A stretch of DNA of 64,000 nt from the NCBI GenBank assembly GCA_963576735.1, contig OY755181.1:5084001-5148000 (forward strand), read 5' to 3'. Position numbers and translations under genes: made by a program. The DNA is from Bedellia somnulentella. Taxonomy: Eukaryota; Arthropoda; Insecta; Lepidoptera; Bedelliidae. Positions 54,593 through 64,000 of the stretch are shown here, in pieces (the first letter of the stretch is position 1; each line of letters begins with the position of its first letter). The notes beneath the pieces are model-generated. The model had not been told where the DNA came from and did no database searches. It was given only the letters and a program-made list of their open reading frames with translations.

Positions 54593-54945
54593 CGACATGA
54601 TAGTCCAGTGGGTAAGAACACCCGCCCGAAAAACAGAAGGGCGTGAGTTCCAATCCTGGGACGGGCCTACACCAATTTGTCTTTTCTAAAGTCATATGTG
54701 TGGTTAATTTATCATGGTTGCTAACGGTGAGGGAAAACATCGTGAGGAAACCCACACGGCTGAGTTGTACTTAGTCATGTGACAGTGTATTCGTGCCCCC
54801 CTATCACGTGAGTACACTGTCTAAGCAAAACGTGGGTACCTTCTCTGGAAACTAGATGGCGCTTGCCATGTGAGTTCAGGAGTATTGGTACCTCTGCCAA
54901 CCCCTTCGGGGATAAAACGGCGTGAACGTTTATGTTATGTTATAT
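54593..54945 (+). mobile_element. SINE A, variant A2, near full-length
   Basis: Head gcgacatgatagtccagtgg, A2 anticodon region and body marker aactagatggcgcttgccat, tail ttatgttatgttat. About 20 bp of the body (near 54795) is missing. Confidence 0.85.
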
Positions 54946-54972
54946 GTTAAGTTTTATTTTTTTTATTAATAA

Positions 54973-55091
54973 TCTATACTTATAATAAATCTGTAGAGAG
55001 GTCAATTCTGTACATGAAATATATTTTCAAAATAACTATCAGGTGGTGATTAGGGATCGATACTGATGCCAAAAATGCAATCAGTAAAATT

Positions 55092-55153
<62 letters not shown>

Positions 55154-55988
55154 GGTTTGTATGTTCCTTATGGAAACAAAAACTACTTGACGGATTTTAA
55201 CGAAACTTGGTACAATTATTCTTCATACTCCTGCGCAGGTTTTTGTATACTTTCCAGCAGAGAAATAAAGGGGAATTTTGGGAAATTTGGGGAAAACGGG
55301 AGAAGTTACTCCATTTTTTAAGCTTCCGTCGCGTGTGCAGCCTTAATGGTTAAACTTACATAGAAATCATGTGTGGCGGAAATATTCTTCATAAAATTAT
55401 CTAAAAAAAAATCCTCAACAGTATATGTCTATCTTTTATGGTTGACTCACAATAACACGTGTAATTCCTGATAGCTTAGCAGTTCGGAACATCCTGATTA
55501 TATTTGTTTACTCTTACGTTTGTAAACCTCTCACTCATCCCTAATTTAAAAAAGGTTACATTATTACCTATTCAATAAAAAAAGAATCATAGAAATCGGT
55601 AGAAAAACACCGAAATTATACATAAAATAAGCCATCGCGCCCGTGATCGAAACCAAATCTTTACTAATTTACGTATAACATAGTAGTAGTAGTAGTAGTA
55701 CTAGATGGCGTCAGTAGTTGCATCCTACATAACGTAATGATTTATTTTTTAGATTGTTATAAATACTTCATGGCGTTTTATTCCAAAATTTGCTATTAAA
55801 CGGAAATACTGAACCGTTCATTAAAGCGCATTCAAAATCACCAAACTACACTGTTAAGGGAGTGCTATAAATTTAATAAATTGAAAACATTACGCTGAAT
55901 TTCACAATGCTTGAGCAGTGACTGAAGAAAGAAGCCTCGGATATTTAAAAAACAACGCTACCCGTGCGAAGCTGGGACGATCCACTAG
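54973..55988 (+). mobile_element. Helitron D, non-autonomous, intact ends
   Basis: A|TCTATACTTATAATAAATC at 54973 and gatccaCTAG|T at 55988. Long (tgtc)n tract at 55096-55152 and an (agt)n tract near 55682. No ORF for Rep/helicase. Confidence 0.95.
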
Positions 55989-56461
55989 TGAGTACTATGA
56001 ATGTTGATTTTGAATGAGCTCCAGTTGGAAAAGCATCAAATGAATGGTTTTAAACGAAAATGCATTTGTTTTTATTATTAGTATCTTAGTTATTTAATGG
56101 TCAACCAGTTTTTATCGTCGTTGTAGGATTCACCCGACTATGTTTTAAATTATATAATGCTTAAACACTTTTTTAAGTATATTACCAAGATGGATAGAAG
56201 CGTTTAAGGATTATGTAACAATAATTCAGCAAACCAACGTAGGTAAATGCATTAAAAAGTTTTAAATTAAAAAAACAAAAAAATCTTTTCTTGTACTATT
56301 TTAAAAGTGAATGGTCAAATTTAAAGACGAGTTTGAATAACGGGAGTAATGTATCTATACCACTTTGGCCCTACTAAAGTATACAAAAGATATATGATAT
56401 TTCAAGTATAATTTAATAAGCGTCTATTAACATATTACAGATAACTAGTTTACCGATCTCA
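55989..56461. other. No recognisable feature
   Basis: AT-rich. Confidence 0.5.
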
Positions 56462-56600
56462 CCTTCCAAAGGTTGTCTGGAAGAGATCGCTTTTAGCTAT
56501 AAGACCGCCGATTGTACCTCACTGTAAACTGTATGATAATTTCTTTTGTTAATTTGTGTTGGATGTACAGTAAAGAGTTATTCTATTCTATTCTATATTA
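56462..56600 (+). mobile_element. LINE 3' tail F
   Basis: aggttgtctggaagagatcg, tataagaccgccgattgtac and gtacagtaaagagttattct followed by a ctattctatt tail. Confidence 0.75.
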
Positions 56601-56631
56601 TATAACCTCACAGATACAGATACCTACATTC

Positions 56632-57075
56632 ATCAGTTCCCATAGGGGTAGGCAGAGACTATTGAACGCCACTTTGTATGATTCTAGAAAACCTCTCCAG
56701 CTTCATTTATATCCATCAGTCTTTTCAAAAATGCTCTTTCATTCCTTAAGCTACAGTCGCCTGCCATTTTCAACACACCCTCTGTATGATTAAAATGTGT
56801 CCTTCGAGATCGCCCTCTACTAACAGAACTATTACCTTCAGCAAATGAAGTAAAAAGATTAAAGCCAATGCGCATGATATTGTTAGCAGAATAAGACAAC
56901 GCAGCATGAAGATCAAACAAAAAAAGTTTTAAAAAAAGTGGATATTCAAATTGAGAATAAAAAAGAGCGTGTGTGAGGAGATTGATAATTGTGTGGAAAA
57001 ACAAAAGCTATCTGAAATATGTTCGGTAGCAGCTGATGATAGACTTTTTTTGCCTCAATTAATGAAATAATAACG
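56632..57075. mobile_element. Two LINE C fragments in opposite orientation
   Basis: 56632-56845 is minus-strand LINE C (gtaggcagagactattgaac to tgtccttcgagatcgccctc). 56846-57075 is a decayed plus-strand piece (aagagcgtgtgtgaggagat, ataacgtgagtgtaag). Confidence 0.55.
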
Positions 57076-57094
57076 TGAGTGTAAGATACCTTAT

Positions 57095-57352
57095 GGTACA
57101 TACATATACTACATACATATACTCACGGCTATAAATCCCTTGAAGGGGTAGCCAGAGCTAGGGAATTGACATTCCTCAGCCACCTTTCGAAGTTGCGTGG
57201 GGAAAAGATGGTGAAATAAAGGTTGTTGGTGATGGGTCTCCAACCGCATCGCCCAAAAATCCCTTAAAAGCCCCAATACCGTTAGTCGCCTCTTAAGTAC
57301 ACCCACCGGAAGAAATGGGGTAGTGCTATTCTAAGCCAACACTACACAGCAA
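57095..57352 (-). mobile_element. Repeat B, full-length copy
   Basis: Minus strand from tacatatactcacggctata to gccaacactacacagc, little diverged. Confidence 0.85.
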
Positions 57353-57922
57353 TACCTTATGGTGTAGTATTTAAAATAAAATAGCTTTACACAAAGAGGC
57401 AACCTGCAGTGATTTCGCAAATATACTAAAAGGTCGTGGGTCAGGAATGAAACCGATGCTATACCTATTTCAAATATCTAAATTATATTATATACATAAA
57501 AGATTGAAAACAAATTGTTCGAAACAATGCGTCGACTAAATTGCGAACATTTCCAAAGAGAACTGTATCAATACAAGTTTTGTGAAGACACGTATCATCG
57601 GAATGCTGGATACAGGGTGTTCAAAACGTTGCCAACAATATCGAATTCCCGATATTTACACGGGCAATTGGTTGTAGAAGTGACATCCTATTCTGTTAAA
57701 ACGCTTATCAAATAAAATGTACAATTAATCAATGCATATTTCTTGGCGCGTTAACATTGTATTATAATTATAAATGTAACTAATCTTTAAAATAGTTTCA
57801 AATTTATTTATTTTTTCTACAAATTTAAAATAAAATAATTTTCAAAATCCTTTTGTTTAATGTTGAAATTTAAATTAAAAATTTGTTTCATTTACCTTAA
57901 ATATGTACACATGTTAACAATA
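57353..57922. other. No recognisable feature
   Basis: A 66-codon ORF at 57515-57715 has no known motif. The rest is AT-rich. Confidence 0.45.
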
Positions 57923-58035
57923 TAACGTTAACCTTTTTTTTTTTTTTTTGGATTGAAGATACAAATTGGTTTTCCTTTACGTACTTTTACGTTTTTTTAC
58001 TTTTACTTTTTTTTCGTTTTACTTAACGTTAACCT
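57923..58035 (-). mobile_element. Very short retroposon with T-run and 12-bp TSD
   Basis: taacgttaacct at 57923-57934 and 58024-58035 flanks 89 bp that begins with a run of about 15 T, i.e. a poly(A) tail on the minus strand. The source of the remaining ~75 nt is unknown. Confidence 0.6.
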
Positions 58036-58197
58036 ATATTAAACAAACAGCAAAAAAGGGCAGTCTCAGCATTTGCTGCTAACAGCACCATTGGTGCTAG
58101 ATTACAGCGCTGGTTACGAGACTGTCCCTGACTAAAATAATGCAAATAAAAAACTAACTGCTATAACTAACTACAACTAAGACTATATAAACAATAG
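58036..58197. other. Unassigned, possibly LINE-derived
   Basis: A plus frame reads QKRAVSAFAANSTIGARLQR then WLRDCP*. It looks like coding debris but I cannot name it. Confidence 0.3.
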
Positions 58198-58740
58198 AAT
58201 AGAATTTTAGAAAAAATATCGTTTAGGATACCTAGACATGGCTCTCGCAATAAACAGTTATTTGTCGCTCCACATTATAAAACTATATATACTTGTAACA
58301 ATTTTTTTAGGCGAAGTGTTGATTTATATAACCTAGAATTTTGTGAAATTGATCTGTTTTGTAACAGTTTAAACTCTTTTATAACTAAATTAAGAAATTC
58401 GTTTTTAACTTAATTTCATTTATCTCTTTTGTTTGTTTATATGTTATGTAAATGTTTATAAAAGTTTCATGTTATCTCTCTAAACCAATTTTCTCCACAT
58501 TATAAAACTATATATACTTGTAAAAATTTTTTTAGGCGAAGTGTTGATTTGTATAACCTAGAATTTTGTGAAATTGATCTGTTTTGTAACAGTTTAAACT
58601 CTTTTGTAACTAAATTAAGATATTCGTTTTTAACTTAATTTCATTTATCTCTTTTGTTTGTTCATATGTTATATAAATGTTTATAAAAGTTTCATGTTAT
58701 TTCTCTAAACCAATTTTCTACTTAGGTTAATTGTATTATT
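58198..58740 (+). mobile_element. LINE C-terminus with tandemly duplicated 3' end
   Basis: The open frame 58198-58411 reads RIPRHGSRNKQLFVAPHYKT, then FRRSVDLYNLEFCEIDLFCN and LRNSFLT*, a Jockey/CR1-type C-terminus. The segment from ctccacat (58268) is repeated from 58493, a 225-bp unit with few differences, covering the end of the ORF and part of the 3' UTR. Confidence 0.75.
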
Positions 58741-58989
58741 AATCGATAAACCCTGATGTATAAAAATAAAAACAATACTGATGTATCTACCTGCCGCATA
58801 CAAAAGTGTAAAATATTAATTTATGGAGCTGTCGGTCTAATTGTTTCTTTTATAACTGTGTACATTCGTAATGTAAACGACTGTTTGTTTCCTAAATAAA
58901 TGAAAATAAAATAAAATAAAAATAAAGAATACAATAAATATAATACAATGCAGTAGAATGTTATAGAGTAGTCTTCGAAAATGTGTTAT

Positions 58990-60903
58990 ATATAAAATAT
59001 AATCCCCAGAATAATTCGTTGTGAACTAAAGGCACTATTATGTATTTGTAAAAAGTCGTTGTTTACTGTTCTGTAAAGCTTTGATCCGTTGTTGAAGAAA
59101 TGCTCATGATTCAATACTACATTTGACAGTGCTGTACTAGGAGTTTCACTATTTGGTCGAATCCGAAACGAGGAGATCCCTATAAGAACCGGGTCAACTC
59201 ACATAGCCCGAGGAATTTTAAAACTGAAGTGGCAATATGGCAACGTGAAAAAGTACAGTAACAATATAAATTTGCTTTTAATATAAATTAATGATAAACC
59301 GAGTAAGCACGTAAAAAAAAATTAAAAGAGAGTCAACCAAGCAAAGGTATTAGTGATAGTGATAGTAGTGATGAATGATAGTAAAGTCTTTCATATTTAC
59401 GTTTTTATAAACCATTAATGCGTAATTTAAATTTAAGGTGTTATTAACTTTTCAAATCTTTTACAACCCGTTAATGAAACAGGTCAGTAATTTGCTCATT
59501 AATATTTAGATTCACAACTACAAGATAAACCAGAAGCATTTAATATGCATTGAAGCTAAATCTCACTTTATATTCAAAGCGAGTGATCTCAAAATCCTTT
59601 GTGATAGTTTATGGTTGAAATACTCGATGTCGAAATACATTTTAAGCAAGAGCGTATAAAGTACTTCTTACGTAAGACCCATTATACATTATAAAAGATT
59701 GAAGGCTTTTAAGGAAGTCTCTTATACCGTCATTAGTGGTTTAACTCATTTTATGTTTGCTTCATTATGAAGCTCATATTTCGCTCCTAATGATTTTGCC
59801 AGAAAAGCTGTATATTTCTTGTCGAAGAGATGAACTGATGAGTTTTAAATTGAAGAAACTATTGACTAGCTGGGAAAGCTTTTTGCTGAAAGCAGTTTTC
59901 TTTGATTGTTTTTGTTAAAGAAGTTATCAGAGTAGGATTTGCTGTTTATAGTGTAAATATGGTTTTTAAGATTTTAGAAAATAATACCTTATTTATATAA
60001 TATGAAAAGGTGTAATAATCCTCAACAAAAAGCCTTTCAGAGAATTAAAGGGCAGAATCATACCTTAACCTCGGTCATGTGCGCTGTTTTAGAGTCTGTA
60101 TCATTTAGTTTTTTTAAAGCATTTCCAGCATTTTTAGATATTGTTTTAGTTATTTACGTTGTTAAGGCTATAATTCGGTGTATGCAAATTGATTTTTTTC
60201 TCATTGTTTCAAATATATCTGTCACTTAACAACTTAATTAAACATAAAAATACTATTTATGCAATGATATAAATAAATTTAAGTTGACCTTTTTGTTTGT
60301 TGTCGAAAAGAATACTTGAATGTTCATTATCATATTTTTCATATAATATTATGACAAGTTAAGTTATTGAACTATATTTTGTTTTATATTCACACGGCTG
60401 TGTAGTGTCGGCTTAGAATAGCACTACCCCATTTCTTCCGGTGGGTGTACGTAAGAGGCGACTAACGGTATTGGGGCTATTAAGGGATTTTTGGGCGATG
60501 CGGTTGGAGACCCATCACCAACAACCTTTATTTTACCATCTTTTCCCCACGCAACTTCCAAAAGTGGCTGAGGAATTTCTAATTCCTTAGCTCTGGCTAC
60601 CCCTTTTAGGGATTTATAGCCGTGAGTATATGTATGTATGTATGTATGTGGAATGCAAAATAGCAAAGTCGGGTTCAGTCTATTTAGTTGAAAAATGAGA
60701 AAGTTTTATTTGTTCACAACTTATTTCTGTATTGCTATCTATCATTGTCTTTATCCGGACAAAAGGTTTCATAGTCGAAAATGTATGTAATTAATGAAGG
60801 TTTATAATTCGGTAAAGGGATAGCCAGAATTCACAATTAGAAATTTCTCAGACACATAGGTATCGTAAATGTCCTATGGTAGATGGCGTAAAACGTGTTC
60901 ATA
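58990..60903. repeat. Dispersed paralogous segment, copy 2
   Basis: Partner of 7010-9145. Lacks the SINE A of copy 1 (uninterrupted cagtaatttgctcat at 59485) but has repeat B (60398-60649) and, at its end, element E. Confidence 0.75.
60398..60649 (+). mobile_element. Repeat B inserted in the paralogous segment
   Basis: Full length. Copy 1 has the empty site ttcaaacggaatgcaaa near 8915. No clear duplication (at most gg), unlike most other B copies. Confidence 0.85.
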
Positions 60904-61390
60904 CAGATCCACAATCATAACTTGGCCGGTGGCGACTACTTGCACTACTGTCGCCATTTTGAAATTTCGGCCTGTCATTGTCAGTTAGTTCTCAACTAAA
61001 TAAAAATTATAGGGTGACCTACGTAAATAAAAAAATATCACTTTCATTAATATTTTTTGTAGTGGAAACCTTGTTTTAAAGACAATTATTTTTATGATGT
61101 ATCTTTGCTTATTAATGAACGCTTTTATTTCCAATATTCAATATAAAAATTTATGAAAATTATTATTTCTTTTGTTAAATTTTATCTAAGTAGGCTAAAC
61201 ACCGTCCGAAAAGTTGTGCGCGCATCGCGCATGACTACAGCGGTGCGGGTTACGGGAAGTGGGGAAATAATCGCGAATAAGATTTCACTTCGTATACACT
61301 GATGCGTGGGTTCTAATCCTAATGCGGGGATGTACCAATGTGTCATTTCTTAAGTCATAACTGTCTGACATATATATAAAAATACAAGGC

Positions 61391-61764
61391 AAATACGACG
61401 TGATAACCGGTGTTGTACCTAATGGACCGTGCAAGCGACTAGTGTTCAAATCCCGGATCGGGCCAACACCAATTTGTCTTTTCTAAAGACATATGTGTGG
61501 TTGATTTATCACGGTTTTTAACGGTGAGGGAAAACATTGTGAGGAAACCCACATGGCTGAGTTGTACTTAGTGGTGTGACAGTGTATTCGTACAAAACGG
61601 CGATAGACCTGCCCCCTATCACGTGAGTACACTGTCCATGCAAAACGTGGGTACTCTGAACACCAGGTGACAAAGTCACGTGATGTTCAGAAGTATTAGT
61701 ACCTCTGCCAAACCCCTTCGGGGGTATTCGGCGAGAACGTTTATGTTATGTTATGTTAAATGTC
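61391..61764 (+). mobile_element. SINE A (A1) in E copy 3
   Basis: Flanked by acaaggc at 61384-61390 and 61765-61771. Same insertion as in E copy 2. The tRNA-like head is rearranged (gtgataaccggtgttgtacc). Confidence 0.9.
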
Positions 61765-62215
61765 ACAAGGCTGTTAACAGCAATAAAAAAGTGCCCATAA
61801 TTTCACTGACCCAGCAAAATGAATGACCCAATCGATATCTGATGTTTAGAATTATTTTTTCTGTGCCACCTTTTTAGGGGATCTATGTGTAATTATGAAA
61901 TGTAAAAGACAGTACACAACAAGGTAAGCCTCTAATTTACAGGATTAAAATAATGATTTTAAGTAGTTACCCACTTATTAGCTCTGAGTGTCACAAATAA
62001 CAAATCCTTGAGTATAAAATAATGAAACAGCTTGCAGAAAAGTACAATTGGCAGTGTTATCGCTAAAAGCTTCCAGACAACATTTGGGAGGTAAGATCAT
62101 CAAATTTAGGATACACAGTCATTCGGGTAGACATACCAGACAAGGGCAAAAATAAATAAAATTAATTAGCTTACATTAAAATGAACTTGTTTACTTACAA
62201 TAAGAGTTATTACAT

Positions 62216-62629
62216 GTATACATACATATACATGTAATAACATATACATATACATGTATACATCATTTTATAGTTCTCCAAATAACATATATAAAATTCA
62301 GATTTTATACTATAACTAAAGTATCATTAAAATTAACCGTACTTTAAGGGTGTCTGGCAGGGGGTTGCAACTGTACTAAGTGTCTGGCTGTGGACGAGGC
62401 GATTTCTAAGATCACCACTAATAAAATATATGAAAACTAAGCTTTATGCTATACCTAATTTGAGATACATTTTTACACACCTTTACTACCTGTTACCTGC
62501 CAAAGCCGGGGCGACCCAAGTTTCATAGCCTGGGATCGTTCTTACCTGTATAGTGGGCATACACAGAGAAACTTTTAGACTTTATACTATAACTAAGGTC
62601 TGGCCGTCGCGGGCTCTTAGACTATAATA
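62216..62629. mobile_element. Unidentified 414-bp insertion in E copy 3
   Basis: Flanked by gttattacat at 62206-62215 and 62630-62639, and absent from E copies 1 and 2. Contains tttatactataactaa twice (about 62304 and 62580) and catatacatgtaat-type inverted sequences at its left end. No ORF. Confidence 0.6.
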
Positions 62630-62636
62630 GTTATTA

Positions 62637-62888
62637 CATACATACATACATATACTCAAGGCTGTAAATCCCTAGAAGGGGTAGCCCGAGCTAAGGAACT
62701 AGAAACTCCTCAGCCACTTTCGGAAAGTTGAGTGGGGTAAAGATGGTAAAATAAAGGTTATTGGTAATGGGTCTCCAACCGCTTCGCCCAAAAATCTCTT
62801 AAAAGCACCAATACCGTTAGTCGCCTCTTAGGTACACCCACCGGCAGAAATGGGGTAGTGCTATTTTAAGCCGACACTACACAGCAAC
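62637..62888 (-). mobile_element. Repeat B nested in E copy 3
   Basis: Flanked by tagttatta (62628-62636, 62889-62897), the same duplication as in copies 1 and 2. Confidence 0.9.
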
Positions 62889-63067
62889 TAGTTATTAATT
62901 AAATGAATATTATATAAATTGTTTTATTAAGACATTTCAATACATAAATAAATTAGCCTGTATGATGTTAAGTTATTTCCCTTATAATGGTTATTTTTTA
63001 TTTACTGGCAATACTAATATCGATGACAGCGACAGCCCTTACCGGCCAAGTTAAGATTGTGGATCTG

Positions 63068-63413
63068 TATATAGTTCAATTCAATTTTTCTTCAATGGCC
63101 TTTGACCGTGTTTTAACACAGTAACTTTGCCAACGTCCAGTGAAAAGAAAACACATTTTGAAAAGTTAAAAAAAAAATTGATTTACATACACTCATTGAT
63201 CATTCATGGTTGAAAAATAAAATAAATATTACCAACAAAATAATTACTACAAAATTATCAATATGAACAAAAAGAATGCATTATAATTTTATATTATGGA
63301 CCTTGATGAAATGACATAAAGTTTTAATGAAAGGGGTATATACAAAACAAAGTAAACATTTAAAATTAGTAGGAAGAGGGATGAAAGGAGGCAAAACATC
63401 ATATAAAGAAAAT
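63068..63413. other. Unassigned
   Basis: 63085-63140 (ttcaatggcctttgaccgtg, gttttaacacagtaactttg) looks like a minus-strand LINE 3' end but I cannot place it. The rest is AT-rich. Confidence 0.35.
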
Positions 63414-64000
63414 GATAATAATAATAATAATAAAATACTTTATTGAGTAGATAAAGCCTAATACATGTGAGAGACCACTATTTGTACATATATAAGAAAT
63501 ATATAGTGTCGGTTCGTACTGAGCGAGGCTATTAGTTAACACATATTTATTTATCTTTAGCACCTATAATAGACCTAGATCTGTGCTATAGGTACTAAGT
63601 GATAATTACAAAGTGACAAAATGCCAATATGGATCGAATAACAGAGTACATGAAATCAGCTTGGTCAGCTCTATGAGATGAGCGTGAAAAGGCTTAACAT
63701 ATGTTTTTTTTAAATTTACAATCTTACAGACCTAGACTATGACTAATTAATATGAAAATGCATGACTTATTGTTTTCGGAATTTTACAAACTTAGGTCTA
63801 TAGTTTAATATCTAATACACATGAACACACAATGAAAATCAGATTTAGAATTATGCTAAAAGAAATATTAATGAAAAGTGGTTACAAAATGCATACTAGT
63901 TATTTAAATCAGTACTATAACAATTTATAATTATGTAATTTAAGTATAATGTAAAGTGCCAATAAGTAGTTAAGCTAAATACGGGGGGGGGTCATTTTTG
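63414..64000 (-). mobile_element. TAA tract and probable LINE 3' end running out of the window
   Basis: gataataataataataataa followed by aatactttattgagtag, i.e. on the minus strand an aataaagtatt signal followed by a (TTA)n tail, the same design as the LINE tails at 19595 and 47325. Beyond it the sequence has no recognisable coding region. Confidence 0.4.

Larger units (their letters stand above)
60904..63067 (+). mobile_element. Element E copy 3 with nested insertions
   Basis: Ends cagatccacaatcataact and (inverted) cagatccacaatcttaact; TA flanks (60902-60903, 63068-63069). Copy 1 of the paralogous segment shows the empty site ttttcatatacatatag at 9137-9153. Carries SINE A, a 414-bp insertion and repeat B. 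Confidence 0.9.

Noticed and set aside
57109..57306. Minus ORF with SGYPFKGFIAVSICM as a possible gene.
   Set aside because: It is a translation of repeat B; similar short frames appear at other B copies and break at random.
57515..57715. 66-codon ORF MFETMRRLNCEHFQREL...
   Set aside because: No known domain, no second copy and no splice or promoter context; chance occurrence is likely.

Overview
This is a gene-poor, AT-rich stretch of animal nuclear DNA made almost entirely of transposable elements and their remains. The best fit is a moth or butterfly. The reasons are Helitrons with A|TC...CTAG|T ends of the type common in Lepidoptera, Lep1-like SINEs, a Dong-like (R4-clade) retrotransposon sitting in TAA repeats, RTE-, Jockey/CR1- and BEL/Pao-type fragments, and a mariner. 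I found no convincing host protein gene, no rRNA and no canonical functional tRNA. The species is an inference.

Repeat families, named here for cross-reference. SINE A: about 350 bp, tRNA-like head, TATGT-type tail, two head variants (A1, A2). Repeat B: about 255 bp, retroposed, tail (ATGT)n. LINE C: 3' end of an RTE-like LINE whose last ~45 bp resemble the 3' ends of A and B. Tail F: a LINE 3' end with the motif gtctggaagagatcgct. Element E: TIR element with TA target duplication, three copies. Helitron D: non-autonomous Helitron, three near-complete copies and one fragment.

Layout. 0-7 kb: tRNA-containing inverted repeat, Lep1-like SINE, dead mariner (1995-3314), B and C copies. 7-9.1 kb: a segment repeated at 59-60.9 kb; each copy serves as an empty site for insertions in the other. 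9-15.3 kb: nested SINEs, including a MITE inside a SINE. 15.9-17 kb: integrase-like (Ginger/KRBA2-type) ORF between 91-bp inverted repeats. 17.7-21.2 kb: three-level nest, LINE C interrupted by a Jockey/CR1-like LINE, whose ATT tail is interrupted by a truncated Dong-like element. 22-28.3 kb: Lep1-like SINE in LINE C, palindromic MITE in a LINE, and SINE A plus a decayed RTE sharing a target site. 29.6-32.2 kb: two Helitrons. 33.8-39.2 kb: duplicated flank with E in opposite orientations and a Helitron present in only one copy. 41-46 kb: BEL/Pao gag, LINE C-termini, and a LINE with a restriction-like endonuclease domain. 47.35-51.27 kb: apparently full-length Dong-like element with an intact 1200-codon ORF, again in an ATT/TTA tract at a LINE tail. 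52.6-54 kb: possible undescribed DNA transposon. 55-64 kb: Helitron, SINEs, LINE ends, E copy 3.

What works together: the window records a hierarchy of parasitism. Three short or truncated families (A, B, C) share a 3' end, consistent with use of one LINE machinery. LINE tails create TAA tracts in which the Dong-like element lands. A TIR element (E) carries retroposon insertions as passengers when it copies. All calls come from reading the sequence by eye; identities and boundaries marked approximate were not computed.
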